Positions 36,655-58,775 of a DNA stretch of 64,000 nt are shown one piece after another (positions within the stretch are counted from its first letter, which is position 1; each line of letters starts with the position of its first letter). Source of the DNA: Acridotheres tristis (Eukaryota; Chordata; Aves; Passeriformes; Sturnidae); NCBI GenBank assembly GCA_037013685.1, contig CM072887.1:37995154-38059153 (forward strand), in the 5' to 3' direction. The translations under genes and the position numbers were made by a program. The notes under the pieces are model-generated. The model was not told the origin of the DNA, made no database searches, and saw only the letters and a program-made list of their open reading frames with translations.

Positions 36655-36738
36655 CAGGCTGTCCCACAGGACTGGTGAACCATGTAGACAAAAATGGCAG
36701 GCCAAACATCTTCATATGGACTGATATCAAAATGGTAT
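36655..36738 (-). CDS. PDE10A: PDE10A exon, start of catalytic domain
   Basis: 84 nt. Acceptor AG at 36739-36740, donor GT at 36653-36654. The first A completes Leu (CT|A). It then reads [20 protein letters not shown] and HQSCGTA, and the last TG begins the split Cys. More diverged from mammals than the core exons. Confidence 0.97.
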
Positions 36739-38709
36739 CTAAGAAGAAAGTTTCAGTTTAGAAAAGACAAATACCTTTTCATTGTTACTAAAAACAAGCG
36801 AAAATGACTAGTAATCATACACACAGCAAGATTAACTTCTTTCTTAATACACACAGAAAGTTGAATTTACAGGCCATATTTTTCAGTAATGTCAAATTAC
36901 GTATTTCTGCTAAGCTCAACAGAACTATGCTCATATTTTCATACAATCATTTAGTAATTTATGTTGGAAAAGACCCTTATGATAGAGTCAAAAAGCTTTT
37001 GGCTTTGTTTACTTAACAGAAACATATCTTTATCTAAGGATTTACAGATTATGAAATAAACACAAAAAAATAGTGAATGACAATGAGAGGTTTACAGACA
37101 TTCCTAAAACGTTCAGGACTTTCTTCCCAGGAATAGTAAAGATGGTGTCTCTAATAATATATTTACTGTCTTTTTTTCCAATAACGTCTGTCATAAACTG
37201 CATGAGACTTGCTCTAATTTTGGTAGAGGAAAAAGTCAGTTTTTAGTGGCTAATAGGAATCAAGCCAAAACTTGAAAAATTCAACATTTAGTACCATATT
37301 TTTACTGTTTCATTACCTGAAGGCTTCTCCCCTCCCCTGATAACAATACTGAGGCAGAATTTTAGGGACCCAGCACAGTAGAACTGTTTTTCTTTCAGTT
37401 ATTAATTAACCCTTTCCGTGCACTTTCTGTGCTGTAAGCCCACTATTTTTTCTCCCTGGAACTTTAACTACTTGACACACTGAACAGCAGAGCAACTGTG
37501 AGAGGACTGAAGGTAGCTGAATTGCTTGGAAAACGGTTAAATGTATTCTGCTTGAACTAAAGGATGCTAATATAATTTAGAATGAAACCTGTCATCTTTG
37601 CAAGTGAAATTCATTTTTGCTGAGGAGGTGGGTTATATAATATCACCTAACAAAGCACAAGAAATTGCACGGCAAAGAATAAGCTTCTATTAGGGTGTAA
37701 TCCTGCAAGCTGTTAATGCCCTGGCATTCAAGCAAATCACTTCAGCACGTAATGAACTTTAACTATAAGCAGTCTTTGTTAAGCACAGCTTTCACATTGC
37801 TCACAGCTACAATGCTCAGTGCCGAACAGAAGTGAGCTAGCTCTGGAGATGAGGTTTAAAAAGACAACTTTGATTTTGTGACTCAGTAGCTGATTGTAAG
37901 GCACCTGGTTACTGGAGTAGAATTTATTGTCCTGGACAAAAAGAGTGACTTAAAAATGTGATGACTCCCGTTTTTAGCACTGAGTGGGGACTGGCCAATA
38001 AAATACAGATAGAGGTTCATCTTCAGCACAGAGCAGCTGAAAATAACTAAATTATGTCAGAGAAAGCCTAAAAGCTTGGATGGGAAGTTCTCCTCCAAAG
38101 TTAGGCTGCAACTCTACCTTCTAGCATCTGGGATTTGTAACCCTGAATATCATTTTCCTCTTCTTCAATAAGCACAAGCAGATGCACACCACACACACAT
38201 ATCGATACTTGAAACTCACAAAAAAACCAAAAACCCCCTACACACAAACACCCCCCCAGAACCAAACCTAAAAAGCACACACAACCCAGAAAAGCCTATG
38301 AATGAGCTGGGGGATATATGTTTCATTCTAAAACATATCTAAGGGGATGAGATCATGCATTTGGTCTTAAGCACTGATGTTCTAAGCTCAGCTTCCTCTC
38401 TGGCTCTGAGCTGAGAGTGACTTGGGACTATAAGAAGGAAAGCTCATCTCTACAAATCCTAGGTAAAAACTAATACACCTACCCATGCCTGTGGAAAAAT
38501 TCTGTGTACATATAATTTAATATCTTTGATGGATAAATTTTATTCACAGGTCATTAAGCATAGCTAAGTATAAGAAAGCCAGAGATAAAAGCACCAAAAT
38601 ATTGCCGTAGTTCAATAACAAAACTGCTGCCTAAAAATACTCCACTACAAATAAGAAAAAAAAATTAGCCGGCTATATACAACTACTGCTACGTTGGAAA
38701 AATACTTAC
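36739..38709 (-). other. PDE10A: PDE10A intron
   Basis: 1971 nt. Has a CA-rich tract (38181-38290). The part at 37560-37960 contains several ATTA/TAAT cores and no recognisable repeat; it could hold a conserved element, but this is untested. Confidence 0.85.
38181..38290 (+). repeat. A/C-rich low-complexity tract
   Basis: Roughly 110 bp made mostly of A and C, with CA runs, a C7 run and 'aaaaaaccaaaaaccccc'. In the PDE10A pre-mRNA it is G/U-rich. Confidence 0.75.
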
Positions 38710-38852
38710 AGCTCAATTTCTTTATAAATATGTGGAGGCAGTGTACAGTGCATGAGGTTTTGCCACTCTTCTGCTGTACAAACACTATGGTAGGATAGCT
38801 TCTCCATCGTTACACGGTAAATACACTCTGAATGACGAATTCTGTGGTACAT
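38710..38852 (-). CDS. PDE10A: PDE10A exon, GAF-B to catalytic linker
   Basis: 143 nt. Acceptor AG at 38853-38854, donor GT at 38708-38709. Phase 0 start [20 protein letters not shown], then [10 protein letters not shown], ending IYKEIE plus CT of the split Leu. Connects the last GAF-B helix to the catalytic domain. The stretch [10 protein letters not shown] differs from mammals. Confidence 0.97.
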
Positions 38853-43384
<4,532 letters not shown>

Positions 43385-46300
43385 CTACAGACAGAAAACA
43401 AAACTAGAGTTAACGGTCATGAGTTGGATTCTTTCCAGTCATTTACCTGATAAAAACATATATCCCTGTACGATAAAAGTTTTGAGAAGCTATCCAATAT
43501 GGAAATCTGTTTGAAAGAGAACTCTTTTAGGGTACAATTCAAAAGTAAAATCTTGAATTCAATCTTTTCTCTGTAAATTTGAGTGTTTTCTTCAAGAAAT
43601 GCAGGAATATCTTCAGAGACTTGAAAGTTTTCTAAAAGAAAATAGGCTTTCCTATTTAATTGTTTTTCAAGACTTTCTAAAATAGTACATAAGGTTTTCC
43701 TCCCTCCATGTTTAGATGCTATTCATCTTTACTTGATTTTAAATAGATAAGTTAGAGCAGGACCTAAGAACAATTTTGGCTTTTTGCTTTCATCTTCAAT
43801 GCAAACAAATTGGTATTTAATACCTAGAAAAGACAGACATAACAGAGAGGGTGTTTGCTTCTAAAAAAGCTAAGTGTGCCTGCAACACATAACAACAACC
43901 AAACGATCCTTGTGGGTCCCTTCCAAGTTAGAAATATTCTGTGACACTGTGATTCTGTCATTAGAGGTATCATTATGGATTACCCTGTGCAGAGGGATAG
44001 GAAATGACTGCACCCTCCTCATATCAGGGACAACACTTGTACAAGAGCTGAGACTTAGAAACTGTGCATGAACAAAGCCCAAAGGTACCAGCCACAGCCA
44101 AGGAAATATCATAGTACAGCAACAGACTTGCATGGTCTCTAGCTTACTTTGAACCAACAAAGATAGTTTTAGCTCAGCAAAAATAACTCCCAAAAGCACT
44201 GACTGTCAGAACAGAATCTTGTCTTGGGAACACAGCAACTCCTCACTGAAGTATTTCTCAGACATACAATAGTCTAAGAAAAAGAGGAAAAAGTGAGACA
44301 AAAATCAAACAGGGATCACTGTGTTAAGATGCCAATATACAGGCACAAGAACCTGCTCTATTCAATTCAGGTAAGTCTCCTGTGTCTCTTATTTGCTCAG
44401 AAAGTACAGTAACTGCATGGTAGAGTATGATCTGAGGTGGGTTCTCTCTCCACTTTATATATAGCACCTACCTAGTCATTCAGCTACAGAAATAGGCTAA
44501 CAGTAACAAAATCTTGGTGTGCAATGCATGCACTTGGCATGTTTTAAGGATTCACAAGACTTCCATATGAATGATCTCCCCCACCCCTTCTCTCGTCTTC
44601 CAAAAATAAAAATAAAACAATAAAGTATTTCATTTGATATTAATGCAGATGGACAAATGTTACACCTCGGCAGAAAAAAAAAAAAAACCTATGAAATGAA
44701 AAATCATTAGCTGAGACTCTAGTTCTATGCCATATGAGGGTAACTGCACAGATACCATCTAGCCCAAGTCCAAAATTTGGAGGGCCTCCCATACAGACTG
44801 AATCTGTGTTCAGGAAGATTCTGTTTTCTGTTCTGATGGAGTAAATGGAGTAGAAGACAAGTCAGTGACACTGTGATCTAAGAGGTGAAGTTTGTGATTT
44901 TTTTTCCCCCTTAGAGCCTTAAGAAATTTAAAGACCTTAACCACTTGGACTTATTCATTTGCTCAAAAGAGAGTGAACAAAACCTGCCAAAAGGACAAGG
45001 GGTCCGGTAAATGCTTCTATTCAGATACTGTATCAGATTTCTTTGTAAAATCTACAGCACAGTGTTGATTTTATACAATTAATCTTTTGCGGTTTAATGC
45101 ATATGACTCAAGAACTTACCTTGGTCACGACTCACGCTTTAAAGAAATGATTACTTAAACAGTTAATTTAAAAGAAGCTAATGGGATGAGAGAGTTTTAC
45201 TTCTCTAAATCCCTTGCTCAAATCCTGACCATTGGTTAAAAGAGAATATCAGTATAAAAATTATATTCTGCACTGTCAACAGGGAAGTCAGGGATCACCT
45301 TTCACATAAACTGCTTGTAGCTACTGCTGCTTGCATATGGGCAAGAAAATGTGTAGGGTAACTTGAACTTTTACTTCTCTTTCCTGCATTTACGTTCATA
45401 AACACCCTTATATCACCTTTGCTGAGAGATTTTGATGAAAATAAAAATGAAAATAATGGAAAGAAACACACATCATTTTTTTTCTTTTGTATTGCAGGAA
45501 CAAATCAAACCATAAGTGCAATTACCAAAGGGTGAAGTCGTGAGGTGAAACTGAGTTCTGGTCTTTTCTCAGTGAGACACAGAGTAAGCCATAGAATGAT
45601 AAAATCACACTCCTATGAAATGGCAATAAATGTACAAGCATAATTCAGCTAATTGTCTCAAGAAAGAGACAACAGCTACAGCTTAAAAGGAAGCTGAGTA
45701 TGAAACATCACACAGGTTAAAACACAGAATCATGATGCAGCCAAGTGTTTGAAAAGATGATAAAAGAGTAAGCATATTTTACTGCCAATTGCGTTTTCCA
45801 CCAGATCTCTATTCACAGGGAAGAATATCAATATTTGTTCTCAATGCCATATGTTAGGTTATAACAGTTCTTTTAAATGCTAAGCTATTTTTAAGAGGTT
45901 CATTTAAACTGGAAAAGTCAATGTTCTGAAATGTGTCCTATGTGCAGAATTCTTGACTATGTACTAACTAGAATAACACAAACACTGTAGAATATTTTCC
46001 ATTACTAATTCACGTTTCTAAATAAAACCACTTTAATGTTGTTTGCATTCTAACATCGCTGTCTTTGAATAGTCTAGCTAAGAATATCACTTTGAAGACA
46101 GGCATGTATCAGAGTACTGTTGGAAAGTAATTTTTTGAATGTGAAAATTTTAAACAATGGTATCACAGACCTGATTCAGGTTTACACTTAGGAAAAAACT
46201 GCAGAATGCAATGAATGTTCATGAAGCTAAAAAGCATAATTCACATACCCAACACTCAAAACATGTTATAAGCAACCAGTTCACACACATATGTTAACAC

Positions 46301-46911
46301 TATTCAGGAAATAATCTTGAATTCAAAGTTGATTTAGAAAGTAAAATTTCTTCTGAGCAGCTCTTTAATTCATTAATTAGTTATTTCAAAGGGAAGAACT
46401 AACCACTTGGCTTTAGTGGTTTCTATAAAACATCTATAAGTTATGGGTATAGTTTTTCAAAGGTCTTACACATCTCATTCAGCAACTGGAAAAAATACCC
46501 TTGGAGTAATTTTTAAACTCTATCCCTTGCTACAGACAGTAACTTCTTCAGCAGTGTTTTGCAGCATGTAGCAAATCGAATTTAGGAAGAAGGAATCAAT
46601 ACAACATGTGGAAATAAAAAGAAAACCAGAAGCTTTTCTCTTACAATTTTCAAATTTTCTCAGAACACAACAGTAACTATTGAGACAGTCATGTTTCATT
46701 CCTTATAGAAGCTGAACGGAAGTTGTTGCAAAAATGGCAAATCAAGCCATCCTTTACCACCTTTTCTGTGCAGACATGTTTATGCTGTTTGTATTATGTG
46801 TTCATTACAAACAGCTTGTATATTTCAATGACTTAATGTCTTCAAGGGAAGGAGAATGAAGGGCTTTAATAACTACAACTAATAGACTTAGAAGTGAAAA
46901 AGACAACTTAC
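43385..46911 (-). other. PDE10A: PDE10A intron
   Basis: 3527 nt. Contains a CR1 tail fragment (43901-43958) and an A-run near 44673-44686. Overlapping 109- and 65-codon ORFs at 43870-44199 have no recognisable motif. Confidence 0.85.
43901..43958 (+). mobile_element. CR1 LINE 3' tail remnant
   Basis: About 58 bp matching the terminal part of CR1: 'gatccttgtgggtcccttcc', 'aagttagaaatattctgtga', then 'cactgtgattctgt'. No upstream CR1 body was recognised. Confidence 0.75.
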
Positions 46912-46963
46912 CATTATATGTTCAAGTAGAGAATCTATTGCAACTATATTATCAAAATATGTT
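46912..46963 (-). CDS. PDE10A: PDE10A 52-nt exon, GAF-A/GAF-B connecting helix
   Basis: 52 nt. Acceptor AG at 46964-46965, donor GT at 46910-46911. The first A completes Lys (AA|A). It then reads TYFDNIVAIDSLLEHIM. This matches the long helix joining the GAF domains in PDE10A. Confidence 0.97.
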
Positions 46964-49070
46964 CTGCAGAGAAAGAGAAGTCAGTAAATATTGGCATTTA
47001 GTCAAACACTTCTCAAATAGGTGTCAGGGGCTCTTGTTTCACTACAGCTTAACACAGAGCCAGAAAAGGTGAGGACAAACCACTGGACCTTGAAACTCGC
47101 TGACTGGCTTGCTACAGCACAAGGGAATTAAGAAGTGGTCCTAGCTCTGTTCCCTTAAGCCATTATTCAACAGAATTGAAAATATTCTTTATCATACGGG
47201 GAATTTTCTCTGTAGAAAAATAATAGACTACCAAATATTGCGTGCCGTGAACTGAACAGGCTCCTGCTGAGCAACACCAAGAATGCATCAAAATGCTTTG
47301 GCACCTCTAACACACTGTAAATTTTAAAAGCAGAAGTAAAAAAATAAAAGAAGTAGAAAACAACAACAAAAAATCCATTTCTTTCAAAATATCTCATTAG
47401 GTTTATCCATTTTATGCTCTGAGAACTGAATAAAAGTATGTGTTGTAGCTAAATCCACATTTTAATCCTTTTAACACTAGTTAAAAGGCAACTATTTAAG
47501 AAACTCTTAATGGGTCTTCTCTATCAACAGCAGCTGAAGTTGAGGAAAGGGAATGATCTTGTAACTTAAAAAACAAAAAAGAATAAAAATAATTTCAGTT
47601 TCACAGCAAAGTGGTAACTGTTCAAGGACAGTCAAGAACATTGAAAGATAAAGTTCAAATTTAGTAGTAAAAGAAGTCTAAATCTTCTACGTGCCGAGTA
47701 TTAATAACCCTTGGATTACAACGTTCCCAGCAGACAAAAGGCATTGTCCCATGGCCTTGAATATATACACAGCTCAGTTCTGTTTGGGTCTAGTGGAAAG
47801 GAGATACATAATACACTGCTCTTACATCGTCAGGGACATGAAGAGGGGAGCACTGCATACTCTGACCTTTCCAAAATGTTACAGAACATGTCCTGGTGAC
47901 ATTGCACACTAACAATTTCCTCACTGAGAAAGAAATTCTCCTTCCATGTTAAAAGATACAGACCACTTCCAAGAGGAAACTAATTATTTTCTTGCTGATA
48001 CAAGTCTAAGTCTTTGCCTACATAAAGTTCATAAAGATATTATTAAATGATACCCCAGTTTTGTGCCTTAAAACACAGACTTTCTTTTTTTTTGAAACTA
48101 AAATCCTCAATCAACTGATAATGCTGCATGAGAATTATTTTTTATAGAAAGGCATAATAAATATTTGCAGTATTTATTATCATTTTTATCTTAAAAATGT
48201 AAAACAATTACAAAGTTCTTTAAAACAATCTCAGTGCTACGCCAGTCCATAAATCTAGATTAATAGAGTTTTTTGGTAAACTAGTTCAGTATGGAAGTTA
48301 GCAATATAAAAGCACTCTGGAAAGGAATATAATGGTGCAAGACTTGGTAAGAGTGCCCTTTGGGAGGCATGCTCTGAATTATGCCGAAATTATAAAAAGG
48401 TCATCCTGAGGAAAAAAGCTCGGGAAAAAACATCTGGCTACAACCAGCTTGCCCTCCTTGCAAGGGCCAAACTCCTCCCTGTGGTTTATCACTCTCCTTC
48501 CAGCTGGGTCAGCTTGGCTGCCTACATTCCTGAGCAATGGCATAGTAATCTTGGACATCCTCTAATCTCATCAGTTTGAGAATTGTTCATCAAGACACAC
48601 AGAAGTGTTTGCAGCAAAAATCCAAGACATCTCGTTTTTCCACAGTATCATCACGACTTTGTGATGCACTTTGAAATTCTTCTACCAACTAGTTTCATAA
48701 AGCACTGTTAAGCACTCCAGACAGATTTACTAGAAGTACAGCTCTGGTCTATCTTTTAATTTATTGGTTACTTTTGCTATTTAAAGGTCCTAACAGCAGT
48801 GACAAAAAGAGATGAAGGAAGAGCAGATGACCTAAGACACTACACTGATTTTGCAAACGTAAGCTCAAGCTTTCACACACTTTCTGTGCTTTCAAGTTAA
48901 TCTTGCCTTATAGTGACAAGAAATTAAAAGCAAACATATTACATGCAGTAAAAATCTCTGAAAATTAAAACAAAGTCTTCAGAAAATGCACAGGAAGAGC
49001 AACAATGTGGTAACCCTGATTTTTCAAGGATTTAACTCTGAAGTCCACATACTTATGAATACATGCATTC

Positions 49071-49076
49071 ATGTCC
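49071..49076. repeat. Left copy of 6-bp flank ATGTCC
   Basis: ATGTCC sits exactly where normal composition ends. The same hexamer occurs at 51113-51118 at the other edge. Suits a target-site duplication; a 6-mer match alone is weak. Confidence 0.45.
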
Positions 49077-51112
49077 GTTTTAGTTTTGGATAAATTTGGG
49101 AGGAAATTTTTGAATGAGGTTTTTTAAGGAAAAAAAGATTTTTAAGTAGGTTTTTTTTAAGTGAAAAATAAGAAAAAAATGTTTATTTAACAGGTAATAT
49201 ATCTTTTAGCATAAAAATGAACAATATGAAATAGTGAAATTTTTTGTTGTTTTGAAGAGATGACAGATTTAGAAGAGGTTTTTTGTGGGTTGTTTGGTTT
49301 ATTTAGATTTTTTTTAGTTTTTTTTCTGTTGGGGAATGTTGTGGTTTAGGTCAGGTTTGGTGGGTTAGAGGTGTGAGTTTTTGGTGTTTTTTTTGTTTTT
49401 AGTTTAGAGTAGATTTAAACAGTTTTAGGAAAAAAGAAAGCGGGAGAAAATATAATTTAGGGTGTTTTTTTGTTTTAGTTAGTTAGACAATTAATTAAGA
49501 GTAAAGGAGAGCTTTTTATTTTTGTTTATTGTAGACAACATAGTTTGTGTGTAGGAATGCAGGGGAGTTAGTGCAGTTTTTGATAATAAACTTTTTGGAA
49601 TTAGATTTAAAGTTGTAGAATTTAATATTTAACACTAATAGAACAGATGATTTGAGGATATAGGCATTATATAGTTATTTTAAGATATTTTATTTTTTAT
49701 TTTTATATTGTTAGTTTACTATTATATTTGAAACGTATTTTAATTTTATAAACACATATATTATACAAATATATATAAGATATAGTTATAGATAATGACA
49801 GTAATATATAATAGTAATATTTATATATGGTTTTCACTTAATAATTAGATTTTTTTTGAGGTACACATTGTGTTGTTTTATTTTCTTGTATTATTTATTA
49901 TGTGCAACTTGGTTTTTGAGTAAAGACAATTTTATGAATGGGTTTGTTTGTATTTGAGGCAGAACTGATTTAAATTTTTTTTAATAAATTTTTTGTATGT
50001 ATTACTGGGATTTTATTTTTCTTTATTTTATGCAAGGATTTAGACTGGGTAGGGTTTGCTTGATTTGCAGAACTTCGGGTATTAACTAATTAGGTGGCTT
50101 TTGTTAAACGTTGCTTTTAAATTTTAAAATATTTTTTATTTAATGTTTTTAAAGTGGTTTTTAACAGTTTATTGGGTTGTTTTAAAGGTATAGGCTAGGT
50201 TTTAATTATTTAGTGGTGGTTTTTACTATGGTCAGTACATAGTGTTTGTTTTGACATGTTTGGGGTAGTGTGATGTAGTTAATTTGTTAGGTTTTTTTAT
50301 ATTTGAATTATTGCTTTTTATACTAGAGGGGCTTTACTTGTTTGGTTTGTTTGATGGCAGTACACGTTTTATAGTTATGGATAACTTGAGAAATACTGTT
50401 TATGGTTAGATTTATTTTTTGGTTTTGTGTTTATTAATAGGTAGTATTTTTGCTCTGATGACTTGAGGCATTATGGGTTTATTGAGCTAGGAACAATTTT
50501 TTGTGTTGTTAATTTAAATTTATTTTTGACACTTTTATTTGTGTAGTTTGATTTATTTGTTTGTTGTTTTGATGGTTTTTATTAGCTTTATTTTTGGGGA
50601 CATGATTATTTATATGACAGATGTTTACAGGTAGCTTTTTTTTATTTGAGTGGTAATTTTTTTTTATTTGTTAGCAGCCTAAATTGTTTTTTATGTTGTT
50701 AATTATTTTTCACTTTTTTAGTTAACTTCATAGAGTATTGGTTATTATTTATTAATTAGTGCAAAAGTAGAGCTTTGGTTATTTTTTTTAAGTAATGCTT
50801 AGGGCTAGCTGAGTTTAGTAAATTGGTTTGATTTACTTTTTTTTCAGTAGCTTGTGTAACTTTTTGTGTGGGGTTTTATATGGCTGGTTTTTATTTTTGG
50901 CTCATTTTTATGATGCGACAGGAACTATTGGTGAAAAGAGCGTAGCGTGTTTTATTTGGTGGTAGTTGGTTATTGGGTGGGAGTTTTTTGGCTCAGGTTA
51001 CTTGTTTTTGTTTTTTTTTAAATGGTGAGACTAAAGTTTTTACTTTTCGATTAGTTGGTAATTATTTTTAAAATTTTAGGGCAATTCGTTGTTGTAGGGT
51101 GGTGTTGTTGTA
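49077..51112 (-). mobile_element. C-depleted block, probable APOBEC-edited retroelement insertion
   Basis: About 2036 bp in which the + strand has only about 108 C by hand count (near 5%), while T is close to half and G stays normal. About 91 of the C residues follow A or G, 16 follow T, and there is one CC. Some CpG persist. This is the footprint expected if C in YC context was deaminated on one strand. Retroviral-type editing of minus-strand cDNA gives G-to-A in the sense strand, so the element's sense would be the window's minus strand. Stops are dense in every frame and no long ORF is present. I recognise no LTR pair or protein family. Alternatives are in-place clustered mutation or an assembly or library artefact. 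Confidence 0.5.
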
Positions 51113-51118
51113 ATGTCC
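51113..51118. repeat. Right copy of 6-bp flank ATGTCC
   Basis: Partner of 49071-49076. From here normal composition resumes at once ('atgtccaaaaaatttttggg'). Confidence 0.45.
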
Positions 51119-51534
51119 AAAAAATTTTTGGGAGAACAGGGAAGCACACTAAATAACTTTATAGAAAGTCCTTTCAAGCCTTCTAAAATTGCCAGGAGAC
51201 ACCAAGCCTATCTGTCACTTCTCAAAAGACAGCCACTCTTAACTCTGACAGAAGAGATGGGAAAAGAGCAGAAAAAGCCCTGCAAAAGGCCACAAGAATA
51301 AGCAAACTGCAAGGTATAAATGAATGTCACATTTTCATCCGCACCAAAAAACTTATGAGAGGTATACCTCACTGCCACACATACTACCTTGTTCTTGTCC
51401 CTGAAGTTTGCCTTTGCATCTGCTTGTGAGCTACAGTGAGTAGCTTCCACTACTCTATTGAGTGAGCACAGGTAGATTGGAAGAGCTAGAAAATTCATCA
51501 AAAACTCATGAGATTATCTTGCAAATCACACTTA

Positions 51535-53402
<1,868 letters not shown>

Positions 53403-53453
53403 TTGTACTTGATGTATTGCTACTGAAGCCCATGCAAGATTTGCTGTTGCAAC
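53403..53453 (-). CDS. PDE10A: PDE10A 51-nt exon, GAF-A helix
   Basis: 51 nt, exactly 17 codons, phase 0 at both ends: VATANLAWASVAIHQVQ. Acceptor AG at 53454-53455, donor GT at 53401-53402. Identical to the mammalian peptide as I recall it. Because it is in frame it could be skipped without a frameshift, but it forms a GAF-A helix. Confidence 0.97.
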
Positions 53454-56274
<2,821 letters not shown>

Positions 56275-58634
56275 CTAGAAAATGCAAACATAATCTGATA
56301 AAATGTAAAATCTGACAAGACATTAACAAGAAAGACATACAGGAAAATTACAAAATTCACTCAAAACTCATCTCTCAGAATAATTTATACACAGTAGTAA
56401 GACAGAAAAAAAACTCCTGTCTAATCTACTAAAAATATAATTTTCAAGTCTTAGCATTCATTTACATATGCAGATAACCTTATTGATGTAAGGTCAGAAT
56501 TAGCTGTGATATTACACCCAGCTTTGGGTTTCTTTATATAATGCTTTGTTCTCTAATCTCACAGGCAGGAAAAACAGCATTTCATTGCTAATGCCAATCC
56601 AGATTAAATGAAAACCCAAGCAAGCAATACCACCACCCCACCATCCTCCCCTCCAAAAAGAATTTGTAATCACAAAGTAGACTGCTCAGATATCAGTATT
56701 AAAGAGCAGACAATAGTGCTTGCAAGAAAACAAAAACTGAAACTTGAGTCTAAGGCTTTAGGCTATAGAGTTGTAATCCTCAACCAACTCTTAAGGAGAA
56801 AACGTGTTCCCAAAAAATTACACACGAGAGTAAGCATCTTCTTCCTTTGCTTACGCATCCTGAATAAACTAGTGCAAAAGATACAGAAACAAATGTTAAA
56901 ATAATCCTACCAGCTCCTATAAAAGGCCCAAATACATCACTTTCAATCCTCATAGGGAATGTTCAAGGCTTTATAGCTTCACTTCCCCATGTAGGAAAAC
57001 TCAGGCAGAGCTAAGAGAGCACCTGGATGTCACAGTTAGTAAGGCAGTCACCGCCCAGTGCGAAGTGTGCAAGACCCACCTCGTTGCACACCAGTCCTTC
57101 TGCACCTGATTCCCACCAGATGTTCCCTGCAGGCTGTGCTTAGGCAAGACAGACACCCCTTCAAGGCTGATCAAAATCTCTCACTTCTCAAAGAAAACAG
57201 CAAGTAATCTCTACCTTAATTACTAAGATGACAATCAATTTGAAAAAATGACAGACAAAAGAGAGTGGGAAGCACTTTGAAACACGAGCCTTGTGCTTTC
57301 TCTTTTTAGTTCTGTCCTCCCACAAAAAAAGGGCTGGCAAGTCTACCTGCACGCGCTTCCTTTTCACTGTTGAGAAGCTCCTAAAAATCACATGAAGGCA
57401 AACCATCCACCAAAAATGAATCTTGCTGTTTGGTCAATGAATTGCTCATATTAAATCAACAAAAAGGTTCAAAACCTCCTCACTAACCCCATGATTTTAC
57501 TAAGAATGTAAAATCAAAACACAGAACTCTTGTATGTAAGGATATAATGATATTAATTGGAAATTACCAGTAACAATTTAAACCCTCAATTTAAATGAAA
57601 AAACATCAACACAACATTTTAATAGTCTAGGGTGAGTAGAAAGCACTGACTATTATTACAGGGAAAGCAGTTTTTGCCTCTTGGTTTTGTGGCTCTATTT
57701 AAGTGTACTCACATTAGGCACCTGGGATTTGTTTATACCCAGGTTTGCCCAACTAAGGTCATAAATAATTACAAATAATTTCAAAAGTAGAGATAGCAAC
57801 GTCCAATCTTTTTTTTTTTTTTGATCAAAGTATCCAAAAATTGTTATTCTGGTCAGAACTTGAAAACACAGGAAACACTGAAGAGAGAAAAGAACATAAA
57901 CTTTCTTGGCGTTCTCATAACCATAAGTGCTCACACAAAGTACAGTTTAAATATCAATTTCATAAAATTGCAATTTCAAAAAATTCCTCTAGATGCAACT
58001 AGAGGATGAAGTGTTCTAAAAAACTAAAAAGACATACAGAGTGTCAACAATTATCAGAATATCACTTTAGGAATTTCCAACTCCTGTTGACAGAAAAAGG
58101 CTTCAATTTTGATACTCGTCACATTAGGGCACTTTTCATGTAGATCTACTGATACTATCAGTATTCTAGCTTTACATTGGAGTATGCAGAGAAAAAAATC
58201 CTGCTTAATAACCAGAATTCTGACTGACATTGTTGTCAGTGTGAGCCCTGTTTTCAAATCAAATTAAAGTTTCAAAGTTGATTGACTATATGGAAGTCTT
58301 CTTGGTTGGGGTTAATATTGCAAGACCAAGAAGACCACAGGAGTTACAATTGTTTTTTTTTTTCCAAGCCCTTTAACTGACAGCAAAAAACAAGTTAAAA
58401 TAACCAAAACCCAGAGTGAAAAAAACCCCAAACCTTAAAAACTAGAATTAAATGAAATATTCTGAAATTATTGCATCAGCTAATCCAAACTCAGATTTAT
58501 TTTCCTGGTATCAAGACAGGTCTAAATTCTGTCATTAAATGTTCATCTCAATAAACATTTCAGCATCAAAACATTAATTCTAAGAATATTCTAAGATGCT
58601 GTAATCATCTAATGAAAAACAGAAAGCTTTTTAC
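56275..58634 (-). other. PDE10A: PDE10A intron
   Basis: 2360 nt. T-runs near 57809-57822 and 58351-58363. The stretch 57000-57130 is locally GC-richer without a recognised feature. Confidence 0.85.
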
Positions 58635-58775
58635 CCCCAGAATATCTTCTACTAACAACGTTTTTCTGGATCTGGCTACATAAGCAGATACTGTAGTGCC
58701 ATGTGCAATGGGCCCTGCAGGAATGAGTCGTGGGTGTCCTTCTTTAGCTCCTGGTGGTGTAAATACACACAGACT
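58635..58775 (-). CDS. PDE10A: PDE10A exon, GAF-A (most 5' exon in the window)
   Basis: 141 nt, 47 codons, phase 0 at both ends. Acceptor AG at 58776-58777, donor GT at 58633-58634. The exon ends GGG next to another G, so CTGGGG|GT was chosen to keep the frame. Begins [20 protein letters not shown], continues [20 protein letters not shown] and ends LVEDILG. Human has K..T-Q where this has H..A-H. Confidence 0.98.

Noticed and set aside
49077..51112. C-poor block as a nuclear copy of mitochondrial DNA
   Set aside because: Bird mtDNA strands are skewed, but the poorer base stays near 14%, well above the 5% seen here. No mitochondrial gene sequence was recognised, and the preceding-base bias of the remaining C is not a mitochondrial feature.
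49077..51112. C-poor block as bisulfite-type artefact
   Set aside because: Dozens of non-CpG C in purine-C context survive, which full chemical conversion would not leave, and the borders are sharp. Not strictly excluded without reads.
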